DNA of 35,088 bases, taken from the NCBI GenBank assembly GCA_021800255.1, contig JAJYZC010000040.1, positions 1 through 35,088 on the forward strand, given 5' to 3'. This document shows positions 7,633 through 15,188 of this stretch, piece by piece. The notes below the pieces were generated by a model that saw only the letters and a list, made by a program, of their open reading frames with translations, was not told where the DNA came from and ran no database searches. Source of the DNA: Acidobacteriota bacterium. GTDB lineage: Bacteria > Acidobacteriota > Terriglobia > Terriglobales > Acidobacteriaceae. Made by a program: the position numbers and the translations under genes. Positions within the stretch are counted from its first letter, which is position 1, and every line of letters begins with the position of its first letter.

Positions 7633-9218
7633 TGGATGCCGGCAGGCCGCTTGCTCTGGCCGCGCGGATTGCGGAAGAAGAGGAGAAACGGCAGGGTCAC
7701 CAGGCTGAGGTAGGCGAGGAGCCGGAAGTCGTCAACATAAGAGCAGAGTGTGGATTGTTGCAGCAGTTGCCGGTAGAGATCGCCCATCGCCATGTGCGCG
7801 CCGTTGGCGTTGCCCGCGTGCAAGGCAAGAAAATGCGAGAGCCGCAAAAACGAGCTGCGGTAGACCGGATCGCTGTTGTTCAGGTTGGCTACCAGCATGT
7901 CCTGGTGGGCCTGCTGGCCGCGCGTCAGCAGCGTGGTGACCAAGGAAATGCCAAAGCTGCCGCCCATATTGCGCAGCAGGTTGTAGAGGCCGGTTCCGGC
8001 GCTCATCAGCTCGTTCGGCAGCGTCTTCACGGCCATGGTGGTGAGGGGAACGAACAGGAAGCCGTTGGCGAAGCCGTTGACGATATTCGGCCACACCACG
8101 GAGGACATGCTCAAGGTCAGGTTCAGGTCGCCGAGCATGAACAGCGATGCGCCGCGAATGAGCACCCCGATGACGATCATCAGGCGCTCGTCCATGCGGC
8201 CGATCAGGCGCCCTGCAATCAGCATGGAGAGGATGGCGCCGATGCCGCGCGGGGCCACCGCGTATCCGCTGTCAAAGGCCGTGTAGCCGATCAGGTCCTG
8301 GAGAAACAGCGGCAGCAGCGCCGTGGTTCCATAGATGACCACCCCCAGCAGGCCGATGAGAAAGACGCCGGTGGCCAGGTTGCGGTCGGCGAGCACGCGC
8401 AGATTCACGATAGGCGCGCTGGTGCTCAGCTCGCGGACGACGAAGGCGATCATGGTGATGGCCGCAATGGCCACAAACCAGCGCACCCAGATGGCGCCGA
8501 ACCAGTCGGCCTCCTGGCCCTTGTCAAACACCGTCTGAATGCAGGTTAGGGCGATGGCCAGAAAACCGAAGCCGATGTAGTCGATGGTCCTCTCTTTCAG
8601 CTTGCCGATGTAAGGAGGATCTTCGACAAAGGTTGAGATCATGAGCAGGGCCACGATGCCCACAGGAACGTTGATATAGAAGATCCAGCGCCAGGTGTAG
8701 TTGTCGGTGATCCAGCCGCCGATGAGCGGCCCGAGCAGCGGCGAAACGATGATGCCCATGCCGTAGAACGCCATGGCTTGGCCGCGCTTGTGTGGCGGGA
8801 AGCTCTCCAGCAGAACGGCTTGCGAGACGGGCTGCAAGCCGCCGCCGGCCGCGCCCTGCACCACGCGCGCCACAATCAACATGCCCAAGCTGGCCGCGGC
8901 CCCGCACCACATGGAAGCCAGCGTAAAGACAGCCACGGAAAGTAGCTGGTAGCGCCTTCGTCCCAGGACATTGCCGAGCCAGCCTGAAGTAGGAAGCACG
9001 ATGGCGTTCGAGATCAGGTAGCTGGTGAGAACCCAGGTGGATTCGTCCCTGGTGGCGGAGAGGCTGCCGGCGATGTGCGGAAGCGAGACGGTGGCCACTG
9101 AGGTGTCCAGCACCTCCATGAAGGTGGCCAGCATCACCGAGATGCCAATCAGCCAGACATTATGGCGGGGCTTCCAGGTCTCCGCGCCCTCGGGTTGCGC
9201 CACGCCATGCGATGCCAA
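7629..9218 (-). CDS. DHA2-family (EmrB/QacA-like) MFS multidrug exporter
   Basis: 529 residues with about 14 hydrophobic helices, the DHA2 layout. The first helix carries the family string MEVLDTSVATVSLPHIAGSL. Next come STWVLTSYLISNAIVLPTSGWLG, with the LGRRRY loop of motif A, and the motif C-like GPLIGGWITDNYTWRWIFYINVP stretch (antiporter signature and EmrB-typical WRWIF). These proteins expel toxic compounds from the inner membrane in exchange for protons. EmrB normally works with a periplasmic adaptor (EmrA/HlyD) and TolC; neither is encoded next to it, so it may act alone or with distant partners. The ATG start at 9218 precedes a short polar leader. Its stop codon lies in the end of dispersed repeat copy 1. 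Confidence 0.88.
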   Translation of the reverse strand: MASHGVAQPEGAETWKPRHNVWLIGISVMLATFMEVLDTSVATVSLPHIAGSLSATRDESTWVLTSYLISNAIVLPTSGWLGNVLGRRRYQLLSVAVFTLASMWCGAAASLGMLIVARVVQGAAGGGLQPVSQAVLLESFPPHKRGQAMAFYGMGIIVSPLLGPLIGGWITDNYTWRWIFYINVPVGIVALLMISTFVEDPPYIGKLKERTIDYIGFGFLAIALTCIQTVFDKGQEADWFGAIWVRWFVAIAAITMIAFVVRELSTSAPIVNLRVLADRNLATGVFLIGLLGVVIYGTTALLPLFLQDLIGYTAFDSGYAVAPRGIGAILSMLIAGRLIGRMDERLMIVIGVLIRGASLFMLGDLNLTLSMSSVVWPNIVNGFANGFLFVPLTTMAVKTLPNELMSAGTGLYNLLRNMGGSFGISLVTTLLTRGQQAHQDMLVANLNNSDPVYRSSFLRLSHFLALHAGNANGAHMAMGDLYRQLLQQSTLCSYVDDFRLLAYLSLVTLPFLLFFRNPRGQSKRPAGIH

Positions 9219-9449
9219 AGAAGATCCCCCTCCCGGCGCCTGTTGCTTGAGAGCCGCGGCGGAACTTCGCCTTGCAATCTACAGAAATTGGAGAATGCCG
9301 CAAACCCGCGCCGGAATAGGCCCCGCGCGCAAGCATCGCTGCCGCCGCCATCCTGATTTTAACAAGCGGCGGGGATCCTCTTGAGAGGAAGACGCGCTCA
9401 CGCGCAGCATCTTCAGAAAAGGCGCGGTCCTGTTGAGATTGATTTTCCT
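9219..9449. other. Gene-free stretch upstream of the exporter
   Basis: No gene is visible on either strand between the exporter start and the PIN relic. The exporter promoter is expected here, but I find no clear -35/-10 pair. Short overlapping frames exist, with no recognisable product. Confidence 0.4.
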
Positions 9450-9630
9450 GTCGCCGCTTCTTGAGGCCGCGGCGCTGTCAGCGGATCGCCGCAGACGAGG
9501 CCGTCCCGGCGAGCAGCGCGACACCATGATCGCGGGCATCGTGCTGGCCAGCCACGCCACGCTGGCCACGCGCAATGTGCGGCACTTCGAGGAGATTGCG
9601 AAGTTTGTCGTGAACCCGTGGCAGGCGTAG
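9450..9630 (+). pseudogene. C-terminal remnant of a VapC/FitB-type PIN-domain toxin
   Basis: The frame ending at 9630 reads GRPGEQRDTMIAGIVLASH, then ATLATRNVRHFEEI and VVNPW. This is the C-terminal signature of PIN-domain toxins: an acidic residue in the RDTMIAG helix, the TRN strand-turn and the closing NPW. An intact toxin has about 130-140 residues and starts with a conserved Asp. Here only about 55 residues survive, and the upstream sequence (9279-9450) shows no N-terminal half or antitoxin. PIN toxins cleave RNA; this fragment lacks half of the acidic active site and should be inactive. Confidence 0.75.
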
Positions 9631-9642
9631 AGGCAGGGATCA

Positions 9643-9663
9643 GGGATCGGAAAAGCCGGCTGG
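9643..9663. repeat. Left direct repeat flanking the toxin-antitoxin pair
   Basis: GGATCGGAAAAGCCGGCTGG at 9644-9663 recurs with one base deleted at 10271-10289, just beyond the toxin gene. The base run before it (CAGGGATCAGGGATC) is itself a short tandem repeat. Confidence 0.7.
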
Positions 9664-9683
9664 CGCAACCGCGTTTGAATCGG

Positions 9684-9712
9684 TTGACATCGGAGGGTGC
9701 AGTTCCTACTCT
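9684..9712 (+). promoter_or_regulatory. Probable promoter of the toxin-antitoxin operon
   Basis: TTGACA (9684-9689) is a perfect -35 hexamer. After exactly 17 bases comes TACTCT (9707-9712), a weak -10 (TAxxxT). Transcription would begin near 9718-9720, at or beside the antitoxin ATG (9719), so the message would be leaderless or nearly so. Confidence 0.5.
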
Positions 9713-9718
9713 CAAGGT

Positions 9719-9964
9719 ATGGAAATGGTCCCCATCACCGACGAGCGCATGGTCCAGCTTGCGGAATTCGCGCATCGGCGCGGCCAGGACACGGCCGCCG
9801 CGCTCGACGCTGCGCTCGCCGACTACCTAACATGGGAACGCCGCGACTTTCAGGAAGCCGTCGAGGGCATCCGCGAGGGCTATAGCGACCTGAAAGCCGG
9901 ACGCACCCAGGCAGCCGGCGAGATGTTCGAGGAATTGCGCGAGAAGCATGGCCTTCCGCGTTAG
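9719..9964 (+). CDS. Antitoxin of a type II toxin-antitoxin pair
   Basis: 81 residues. The N-terminal half (ITDERMVQLAEFAHRRGQDTAAALDAALADYL) has the ribbon-helix-helix look of CopG/ParD-type antitoxins: a short strand followed by two helices. The acidic C-terminal half (EAVEGIREGYSDLKAGRTQ...MFEELREKHGL) is the kind that wraps and neutralises the toxin. Its last 17 bases overlap the toxin start, giving translational coupling. Such antitoxins bind their own promoter, with the toxin as co-repressor. ATG 9719 follows the predicted promoter directly; ATG 9725 has an AAGG 7 bases upstream and is an alternative. I cannot name the exact subfamily. Confidence 0.78.
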   Translation: MEMVPITDERMVQLAEFAHRRGQDTAAALDAALADYLTWERRDFQEAVEGIREGYSDLKAGRTQAAGEMFEELREKHGLPR

Positions 9965-10262
9965 GACCACCGCCAGAGCGAAGCGCGACCTGGACGCAAT
10001 TCTCGGTTGGCTGCTGTCGGAGCAGGCCGGCGAGGCCGGATTGCGCTGGTTCCAGGGCTTGCGTGAAGGGGTAGCATCGCTCTCCGAGGCTCCGCGACGT
10101 TGTATGCTTGCGCCGGAGGACGAAGCGTTCCCCTTCGAAGTAAGGCAACTGCTTTACGGGAACCGGCCACACGTGTACCGGATTCTTTTTACCATCGACG
10201 GCGATAGCGTGACGGTTCTACATATCCGCCACGGCCGGCGCCTGCCGTTAAGCGGCGGGTAG
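9948..10262 (+). CDS. RelE/ParE-family toxin
   Basis: 104 residues with the ParE/RelE fold signature: an opening strand FRVRTTARAKRDLDAILGWL, a helical hairpin (AGLRWFQGLREGVASL), a middle segment with FPFEVRQLLYGNRPHVYRILFTI and the closing strand VTVLHIRHGRR. The RPHVYRILF and HIRHGRR strings are typical of the ParE side of the superfamily; members poison DNA gyrase (ParE) or cleave ribosome-bound mRNA (RelE), and sequence alone does not decide between these. It overlaps its antitoxin by 17 bases. Full length, no disruption. Confidence 0.85.
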   Translation: MAFRVRTTARAKRDLDAILGWLLSEQAGEAGLRWFQGLREGVASLSEAPRRCMLAPEDEAFPFEVRQLLYGNRPHVYRILFTIDGDSVTVLHIRHGRRLPLSGG

Positions 10263-10270
10263 AAGAACAA

Positions 10271-10289
10271 GGATCGGAAAAGCGGCTGG
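10271..10289. repeat. Right direct repeat flanking the toxin-antitoxin pair
   Basis: GGATCGGAAAAGCGGCTGG, equal to 9644-9663 except for one missing C. The two copies bracket the pair at about 627 bases spacing. Confidence 0.7.
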
Positions 10290-10298
10290 TTGGGGGTT

Positions 10299-10336
10299 GT
10301 GCCTTCCCAGGTCCCAGAAGCGGGGACCTGGGGCAC
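10299..10336. terminator. Hairpin between the toxin gene and rarA (possible bidirectional terminator)
   Basis: CCCAGGTCCC (10306-10315), loop AGAAGCG, GGGACCTGGG (10323-10332) form a perfect 10-bp stem. GTGC (10299) and GCAC (10333) extend it past a 3-base bulge. It lies between two converging genes and uses the same core as the dispersed repeats at 7526 and 25140. No T-run follows, so it may be a repeat relic rather than an intrinsic terminator. Confidence 0.55.
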
Positions 10337-10380
10337 CCGGCGATTGCGCTCTCTTAAGCGCACCTCATAAGCTTTGCACT

Positions 10381-11742
10381 CTATCCTCCGCCGCGTTTGC
10401 CGGCCCGGATCCTGCGTATCTCTTCCAGCCTCGCTGCTAACTGCTTCTCACGACCCTCCTGCGTCGGCTGGTAGTAGCTGCGTCCGCGCAGCGCGTCCGG
10501 CAGGCAGTCCATTTCGGCGACTTTGTCTTGTTCGTCGTGGGCGTACTTGTAGCCAGCGGAGTAGCCCAGGTCCTTCATCAACTTTGTGGGCGCGTTGCGC
10601 AGGTGCAGCGGAACCGGCTCCTGGCGGGTGTGCTCGATGTCCTCCTGCACGGCACCCCAGGCGGTGTAAACGGAGTTGGACTTGGGCGCGAGCGAAAGAT
10701 AGACGACGGCTTGGGCCAGCGCCAGATCGCCCTCCGGCGAGCCGAGGAAGTCATAGGCTTCTTTGGCCGAGAGGCAGAGGTTGAGGGCCTCGGGCGCGGC
10801 CAGGCCGATGTCCTCAATGGCCATGCGCACGATGCGGCGGGCGAGATAGAGCGGGTCCTCGCCGCCGGCGAACATGCGCCCCAGCCAGTAGAGCGCGGCG
10901 TCGGGATCGGAGTTGCGCACGCTCTTGTGCAGCGCGGAGATGAGGTTGTAGTGCTCCTCGCCGGATTTGTCGTACATCAGCACGCGGCGCTGCACGGCCT
11001 CGGCGGCCATGGCCTTGGTGATTTTTTTCTGGTCTTGGACTAGCTGCGCCGCCACTTCAAGCGTGTTGTAGGCCGAGCGGCAGTCGCCGCTGGAGTAAGC
11101 GGCGATAAGTTCCAGGGCGTCGTCATCGGCGGTGAGCGAGAGCGCGCCCAGGCCGCGCTCTTGGTCGGCCAGCGCGCGGCCGAGGAGGGCGACAATCTGC
11201 TCCTCTTTGAGCGGCTCCAGAACGTAGACGCGGCAGCGGGAGAGCAGCGCGGAGATGATCTCGAACGACGGATTCTCCGTGGTGGCGCCGATCAGCCGGA
11301 TGGCGCCGCGCTCCACGTAGGGCAGGAAGGCGTCCTGCTGGGCTTTGTTGAAGCGGTGAATCTCATCGACGAAGAGGATGGTGCGGGAGTGCATCTCGGC
11401 GGCTTTGGCGGCCGAGGCCATCACCTGCTTGATCTCCTTGATGCCGCTGGTGACGGCGGAGAACTCGATGAAATTCGCCTTGGTGGTTTCGGCGATGATC
11501 TTGGCCAGGGTGGTTTTGCCCACGCCGGGAGGGCCCCAGAAGATCATGGAGCCGGCGTCGTCGTGCTCGATCTGCACGCGGAGCGGTTTGCCGGGGCCGA
11601 CAAGATGCTCCTGGCCGAGGAGCTCGTCGAGGGAGCGGGGCCTCATGCGCTCAGCCAGCGGAGCTCCGCTCCTTGGAGTTTTGGACGAGGGTGGCGGCAA
11701 GGATGCGGAGACGGCATCGGGTTGGTTGTCGAAGAGGCTCAT
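10381..11742 (-). CDS. rarA: Replication-associated recombination protein A (RarA/MgsA), AAA+ ATPase
   Basis: 453 residues, the usual family length. Residues 28-50 hold the RarA opening (LAERMRPRSLDELLGQEHLVG). The clamp-loader-like AAA+ core has Walker A GPPGVGKT at 70-77, Walker B LFVDEIHR near 123-130, sensor-1 GATTENPSFE and the SRCRVYVLEPL string. The C-terminal part (SALHKSVRNSDPDAALYWL, RIVRMAIEDIGLA, YSAGYKYAHD) is the RarA tetramerisation region. The protein acts at stalled replication forks with SSB and RecA. The ATG overlaps the stop of the upstream trmH-family gene (ATGA), so both are made from one message. Confidence 0.95.
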   Translation of the reverse strand: MSLFDNQPDAVSASLPPPSSKTPRSGAPLAERMRPRSLDELLGQEHLVGPGKPLRVQIEHDDAGSMIFWGPPGVGKTTLAKIIAETTKANFIEFSAVTSGIKEIKQVMASAAKAAEMHSRTILFVDEIHRFNKAQQDAFLPYVERGAIRLIGATTENPSFEIISALLSRCRVYVLEPLKEEQIVALLGRALADQERGLGALSLTADDDALELIAAYSSGDCRSAYNTLEVAAQLVQDQKKITKAMAAEAVQRRVLMYDKSGEEHYNLISALHKSVRNSDPDAALYWLGRMFAGGEDPLYLARRIVRMAIEDIGLAAPEALNLCLSAKEAYDFLGSPEGDLALAQAVVYLSLAPKSNSVYTAWGAVQEDIEHTRQEPVPLHLRNAPTKLMKDLGYSAGYKYAHDEQDKVAEMDCLPDALRGRSYYQPTQEGREKQLAARLEEIRRIRAGKRGGG

Positions 11743-12569
11743 CGTCTCGCTCCTCGTGGGCTGGATGGATCGCCGGCTTGCGTGGCGCGTTGCCGCGAGG
11801 CCTCATAGAGCAGAATGCTGGCAGCGACGGCGGCGTTGAGGCTCTCCACCGGGCCGGGGCAGGGAATGGTGAGCGCGCCGGCGGCCCTGGAGGCGAGTTC
11901 GGATGGAACGCCGTTGCCCTCATTGCCGATGAGGAGCGCGGCAGGGCCGGCCAGGTTGGCGAGGCCAGCGGACTTGGCGCCGCGGGCAGCGGTGCTCCAG
12001 AGCCGCACGCCGGCCTGGCGCAGGCGGGTGAAGCACTCATCGGCGCTGACGGCGAGCAGCGGAACCCGGAAGAAGCTGCCGGCCGAGGCGCGCACGGCCT
12101 TGGGATTCCAGGCGCTGACGGTTCCGGGCAGGCTGAGCACTCCGGTGGCGCCAAAGGCCTCGGCGGAGCGCAGGATCGCGCCCAGGTTGCCGGGGTCCTG
12201 CAAACCGGCAAGAACCATCAGCAGCGGCGGTTGGGTCCGGGCGTGCTTCAGCAGGTCGGCCCAGGTCCAATGCGGAGTCTCAATGAGGGCCGCGACGGGC
12301 TGCGGCGTTTCGGTGGTGAGTGTGGCGTTGAGCAGCGGCTTGGGGAGCAACAGAACTTCGCACTCAGGCGGGATGGAGAGCGCGTGGAGCAGGCGCTCGG
12401 AGCCCTGGGCAGCGAAGAGGCAGTGGAGGCGCAGGCCGGCGCGAAGGGCCTCGGCGATCAAGTTCGGTCCCTCGACGGCGAGGAACTCCCCGCTCCCTGG
12501 GCGCGCCAGCGCGCGGCGCAGCTCCTTCAGGCGCGCATTCTGCTTGCTTTGGACGATGCGAACAGCCAT
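11739..12569 (-). CDS. TrmH/SpoU-family RNA 2'-O-methyltransferase
   Basis: 276 residues from the ATG at 12569. An N-terminal substrate-binding domain (VQSKQNARLKELRRAL...FLAVEGPNLIAEAL) precedes the knotted SPOUT domain. The three SpoU motifs are clear: LAGLQDPGNLGAILRSAEAF (motif 1), LLIGNEGNGVPSEL (motif 2) and IPCPGPVESLNAAVAASILL (motif 3). These enzymes methylate a ribose 2'-OH of rRNA or tRNA using S-adenosylmethionine; the target nucleotide cannot be read from sequence. An upstream in-frame extension to 12677 is possible, but the extra residues are basic and unlike the family. It is first in an operon with rarA, with a 4-base ATGA overlap. Confidence 0.9.
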   Translation of the reverse strand: MAVRIVQSKQNARLKELRRALARPGSGEFLAVEGPNLIAEALRAGLRLHCLFAAQGSERLLHALSIPPECEVLLLPKPLLNATLTTETPQPVAALIETPHWTWADLLKHARTQPPLLMVLAGLQDPGNLGAILRSAEAFGATGVLSLPGTVSAWNPKAVRASAGSFFRVPLLAVSADECFTRLRQAGVRLWSTAARGAKSAGLANLAGPAALLIGNEGNGVPSELASRAAGALTIPCPGPVESLNAAVAASILLYEASRQRATQAGDPSSPRGARR

Positions 12570-12700
12570 CGAACCGATTCTACGGCGTTTGCGCCGCAGC
12601 GCGCGCAAGTGAAGCGGGTGCAAAACTTGCCCGCCCCGGCGGGCTGTGATAGCTTCCGATTTTACGGACTTTTTCACTTCGGGTACCGAGGTAAGCCCTC

Positions 12701-13345
12701 TTGTCGGCGGAGATACTGCGCGTCCATCCCGATGAACCCCAACCAGAGCGGATCGACTACATCGTCTCCTGCCTGCGCCAGGGCGGAGTCGTTGCGCTGC
12801 CCACCGACACCTTCTACGGGCTCGCGGTAGACCCGGTGAATCTCCATGCGGTGGAACAGATCTATCAGATCAAGACCCGGCAGAAGCATAAGCCGCTCTC
12901 GCTGCTGATCGTCTCCGCGGCCCAGGCCTATGAACTGGCGCGCGACACCGATGCGCTCTTTGACCGGCTCGCGGAGCGGTTCTGGCCGGGACCGCTGACG
13001 ATCATCGTGCGCGCCGGAACCAAGCTGCCGCTGCGCTCCACCGCGAACACGGGCAATGTGGCTCTGCGCGTGCCCGACGCCGCCATTCCCCGCGCCGTGG
13101 TGGAGCGGTTCGGGCTGCCCATCACGGCCACCTCGGCGAACCTGCAGGGCGCTTCGGAGTGTACGCACGCGGCTTGCGTGCGCGACCAGATCGGGGAACG
13201 CATTCCCTTGATCGTGGACGGCGGCCCTACGGCCCGCGCGCTGCCCACCACCATCGTCGATCTCTCCCTGGGCGCGGGACGGTGGGAGATTTTGCGTGAG
13301 GGGGCTATTCCCACACACCAAATCATCATGGTGCTCCAGCGATAA
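12701..13345 (+). CDS. tsaC: L-threonylcarbamoyladenylate synthase (YrdC/Sua5 family)
   Basis: 214 residues. It makes threonylcarbamoyl-AMP from threonine, bicarbonate and ATP for the t6A modification of tRNAs reading ANN codons. Family marks: VVALPTDTFYGLAVD near 31-45, the KTRQKHKPLSLLI lysine/arginine-rich loop, FWPGPLTIIVRA, NVALRVPD and the nucleotide-binding ITATSANLQGAS motif. It ends near 214 residues, so it is the short TsaC form without the Sua5 domain. The start is a TTG at 12701 with GAGGTAAG 7-14 bases upstream; no suitable ATG exists near the domain start. A YdcF gene follows after one base, so the two are probably co-transcribed. Confidence 0.93.
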   Translation: MSAEILRVHPDEPQPERIDYIVSCLRQGGVVALPTDTFYGLAVDPVNLHAVEQIYQIKTRQKHKPLSLLIVSAAQAYELARDTDALFDRLAERFWPGPLTIIVRAGTKLPLRSTANTGNVALRVPDAAIPRAVVERFGLPITATSANLQGASECTHAACVRDQIGERIPLIVDGGPTARALPTTIVDLSLGAGRWEILREGAIPTHQIIMVLQR

Positions 13346-13346
13346 G

Positions 13347-13976
13347 ATGGAGCGCATGGTGCGCCCGGCTAAACCTCAGGGTCACAAATGGGCATGGCCC
13401 GCGGCTGCGCTGCTGATTTTGGCGCTGGCTGCGGGGGCGCTGGCCTGGTGCCATTGGGTCTATGCGCAGATCGAACGCTATGCCGGCATGGATCAAGCGG
13501 CGCCCGCCGGCGCCATTGCGGTTTTCGGCGCGGCGGAGTACGACGGGCGGCCTTCGCCGGTCTATCGCGCCCGCCTGGACCACGCCCTTGACCTGTATCA
13601 GCGCGGCATCGCTCCGCTGATGATCACCCTGGGCGGACCGGGCGGCGACGGCTACACCGAGGGTGGCGTAGGCCGTGAGTACCTGATGAGCATGGGGGTT
13701 CCGGAGCAGAGGATCATTGCCGAGACGCACAGCCGCGACACGGAAGAGGCGGCTCACAACTTAGCCGTCATCGCGCGCGCCAACGGGCTGCGGCGGCTGG
13801 TGATCGTCAGCGATGGGTTGCATCTGTTCCGGGCTCACGCCATCTGCGCTGCCGATGGACTGGATGTGTTAACCTCGCCGCGGCCGCGGCTGGACGTGGA
13901 GGGCGCCTCATCGGACGATGCATACATCGTCCACGAGATCTTGAGCTATACGGCGTGGAGGCTGCATCTGCACTGA
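13347..13976 (+). CDS. YdcF/DUF218 membrane-anchored protein
   Basis: 209 residues from ATG 13347, one base after the tsaC stop. A short basic leader precedes one transmembrane helix (about 15-38). The DUF218 domain follows: AIAVFGAAEYDGRPSPVYRARLDHAL, ITLGGPGGDGYTEGGVGREYL, the ETHSRDTEEAAHNLAVI motif and RLVIVSDGLHLFRAHAIC. In DUF218 proteins (YdcF, SanA, ElyC) this domain is linked to envelope functions. ElyC affects peptidoglycan and lipid-carrier metabolism; the reaction is unproven here. It probably faces the periplasm. An upstream extension to 13296 would overlap tsaC and is not needed. Confidence 0.85.
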   Translation: MERMVRPAKPQGHKWAWPAAALLILALAAGALAWCHWVYAQIERYAGMDQAAPAGAIAVFGAAEYDGRPSPVYRARLDHALDLYQRGIAPLMITLGGPGGDGYTEGGVGREYLMSMGVPEQRIIAETHSRDTEEAAHNLAVIARANGLRRLVIVSDGLHLFRAHAICAADGLDVLTSPRPRLDVEGASSDDAYIVHEILSYTAWRLHLH

Positions 13977-13995
13977 AAGGCGGCGAGTCAGCGGG

Positions 13996-14862
13996 TCAAT
14001 AAGTCAGCGCTGATACCGCCAGCGCCAGGGCTGCTGCGGCGGCGGTGGAGAGGAAGTTGACCGCGTCGTTGTTGAGCCAGCCGCGCTGTTCCAGAGTGGC
14101 TCCGAGAAGGCTGTCGAAGAGGAAGCCGAAGACGCCGCCCGCGCCGCTGGCCGTGAACATGATGACGCCGCCGCGAAGTGCGAGCGCGCCGCACGCGGCG
14201 ACCAGAGCCGCGGCAACCAAGCCGGCCATCGTGCCGGCCAGGCTCACCGCGCCGTCAACGCCCGGTTGGACCCGGCGCAGGGTCGTAATCATGCGCGGCC
14301 GGCCTGCGAAGACTTGACCAATCTCGGATGAAACCGTGTCGGCCGCGGCTTCAGCCAGGGCCGCCAGCCCCGCAGTGACCAGAGCGAAAGCGGATGGGGT
14401 TGGCCATCGTCCTATAGCCAGCGAGGACCGTGCAAAGGGACTGGAAAGGATGGCCGCCACGCCCAGATTAGCGGTTACCTGCGCGGCCGATCGCCCCTCC
14501 GGCCTTTCCGCAGTTCCGAGCCGCTGCTTTTGAGCCCGGCCTGCGCGGGTGGCTGCGAAGGCGAGCACGGAGACCGCAAGCACCGGGCTAAGGGCTGTTT
14601 GCAAGGGATTATAGGGCGGGGCCAGGGTAGAAAACATCAGGCTGGCGGTAATAACCGCGCCCGCGACCGCAGCCCAGGGAGTAGCCGCGCGCAGCTTCCA
14701 AGTGACCAGCCCCAAAAGCGCGCTGAGGCTTATGGTCCAGATGGCCGCAGGAGCCGATGCCGCGGCCCAATCGCGGGCTTGCCACACGGCCTCCACGGCT
14801 ACCATGGGCAGCACCAGAAGCAGCACGAACTTCGATTCCCAGCCTATCTCCGCTTGCGCCAT
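13996..14862 (-). CDS. DUF92 integral membrane protein
   Basis: 288 residues, strongly hydrophobic. Family signatures: GRSAAQVTANLGVAAI, the acidic AAADTVSSEIGQVF motif, MITTLRRVQPGVDGAVSLAGT, FDSLLGATLEQRG and NNDAVNFLSTAAA. DUF92 includes plant VTE6 (phytyl-phosphate kinase) and many bacterial proteins whose reaction is unknown; a prenyl-phosphate kinase role is only a possibility. The ATG start at 14862 has MAQAEIGWESK before the first helix. It stands alone, divergent from the lipoprotein at 15189, with a MITE-like repeat between them. Confidence 0.85.
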   Translation of the reverse strand: MAQAEIGWESKFVLLLVLPMVAVEAVWQARDWAAASAPAAIWTISLSALLGLVTWKLRAATPWAAVAGAVITASLMFSTLAPPYNPLQTALSPVLAVSVLAFAATRAGRAQKQRLGTAERPEGRSAAQVTANLGVAAILSSPFARSSLAIGRWPTPSAFALVTAGLAALAEAAADTVSSEIGQVFAGRPRMITTLRRVQPGVDGAVSLAGTMAGLVAAALVAACGALALRGGVIMFTASGAGGVFGFLFDSLLGATLEQRGWLNNDAVNFLSTAAAAALALAVSALTY

Positions 14863-14903
14863 GCTTTTTTATCCTAGTCCTCCGAACAGCCTCTGCATGC
14901 TCT

Positions 14904-15011
14904 GCATTTTCGGAAAAGGCGTAGACCGGAACCACTCCTGCTGAGTGGATTTTTCCTCAAGAAAAATCCACTTTTGCGGCTCTCAATCGTTCCCAGTATT
15001 TCCAAAAATGC
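14904..15011. mobile_element. MITE-like palindromic element, copy 1
   Basis: 108 bases that repeat at 25246-25352 with a few substitutions. The left end is GCATTTTCGGAAAAGG; the right end (TTTCCAAAAATGC) is its imperfect inverse. Inside, AGTGGATTTTTC and GAAAAATCCACT form a second stem around CTCAA. It has no coding capacity. It sits between the divergent DUF92 gene and the beta-propeller lipoprotein, so it may affect their promoters. Confidence 0.8.
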
Positions 15012-15188
15012 CGTAGGACCCGTTAACGGGCCTCCGAGGCGGAGTCCCTGCACCGGCGGAGCGTTTCACCGGGTGTGGCCGCACCTTTTTGCGAGTAAAG
15101 GCTGCGCAGGTGCAGCGTCCGGCTTGAGGAGGAGCGAAGGTGTCTTTGCCCTGGCCGCGTGATTTACAATCACCAGGTGGCGCGAAAG

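Noticed and set aside
11673..12830. 385-codon plus-strand frame opposite trmH-rarA
   Set aside because: Antisense shadow of two recognisable genes.
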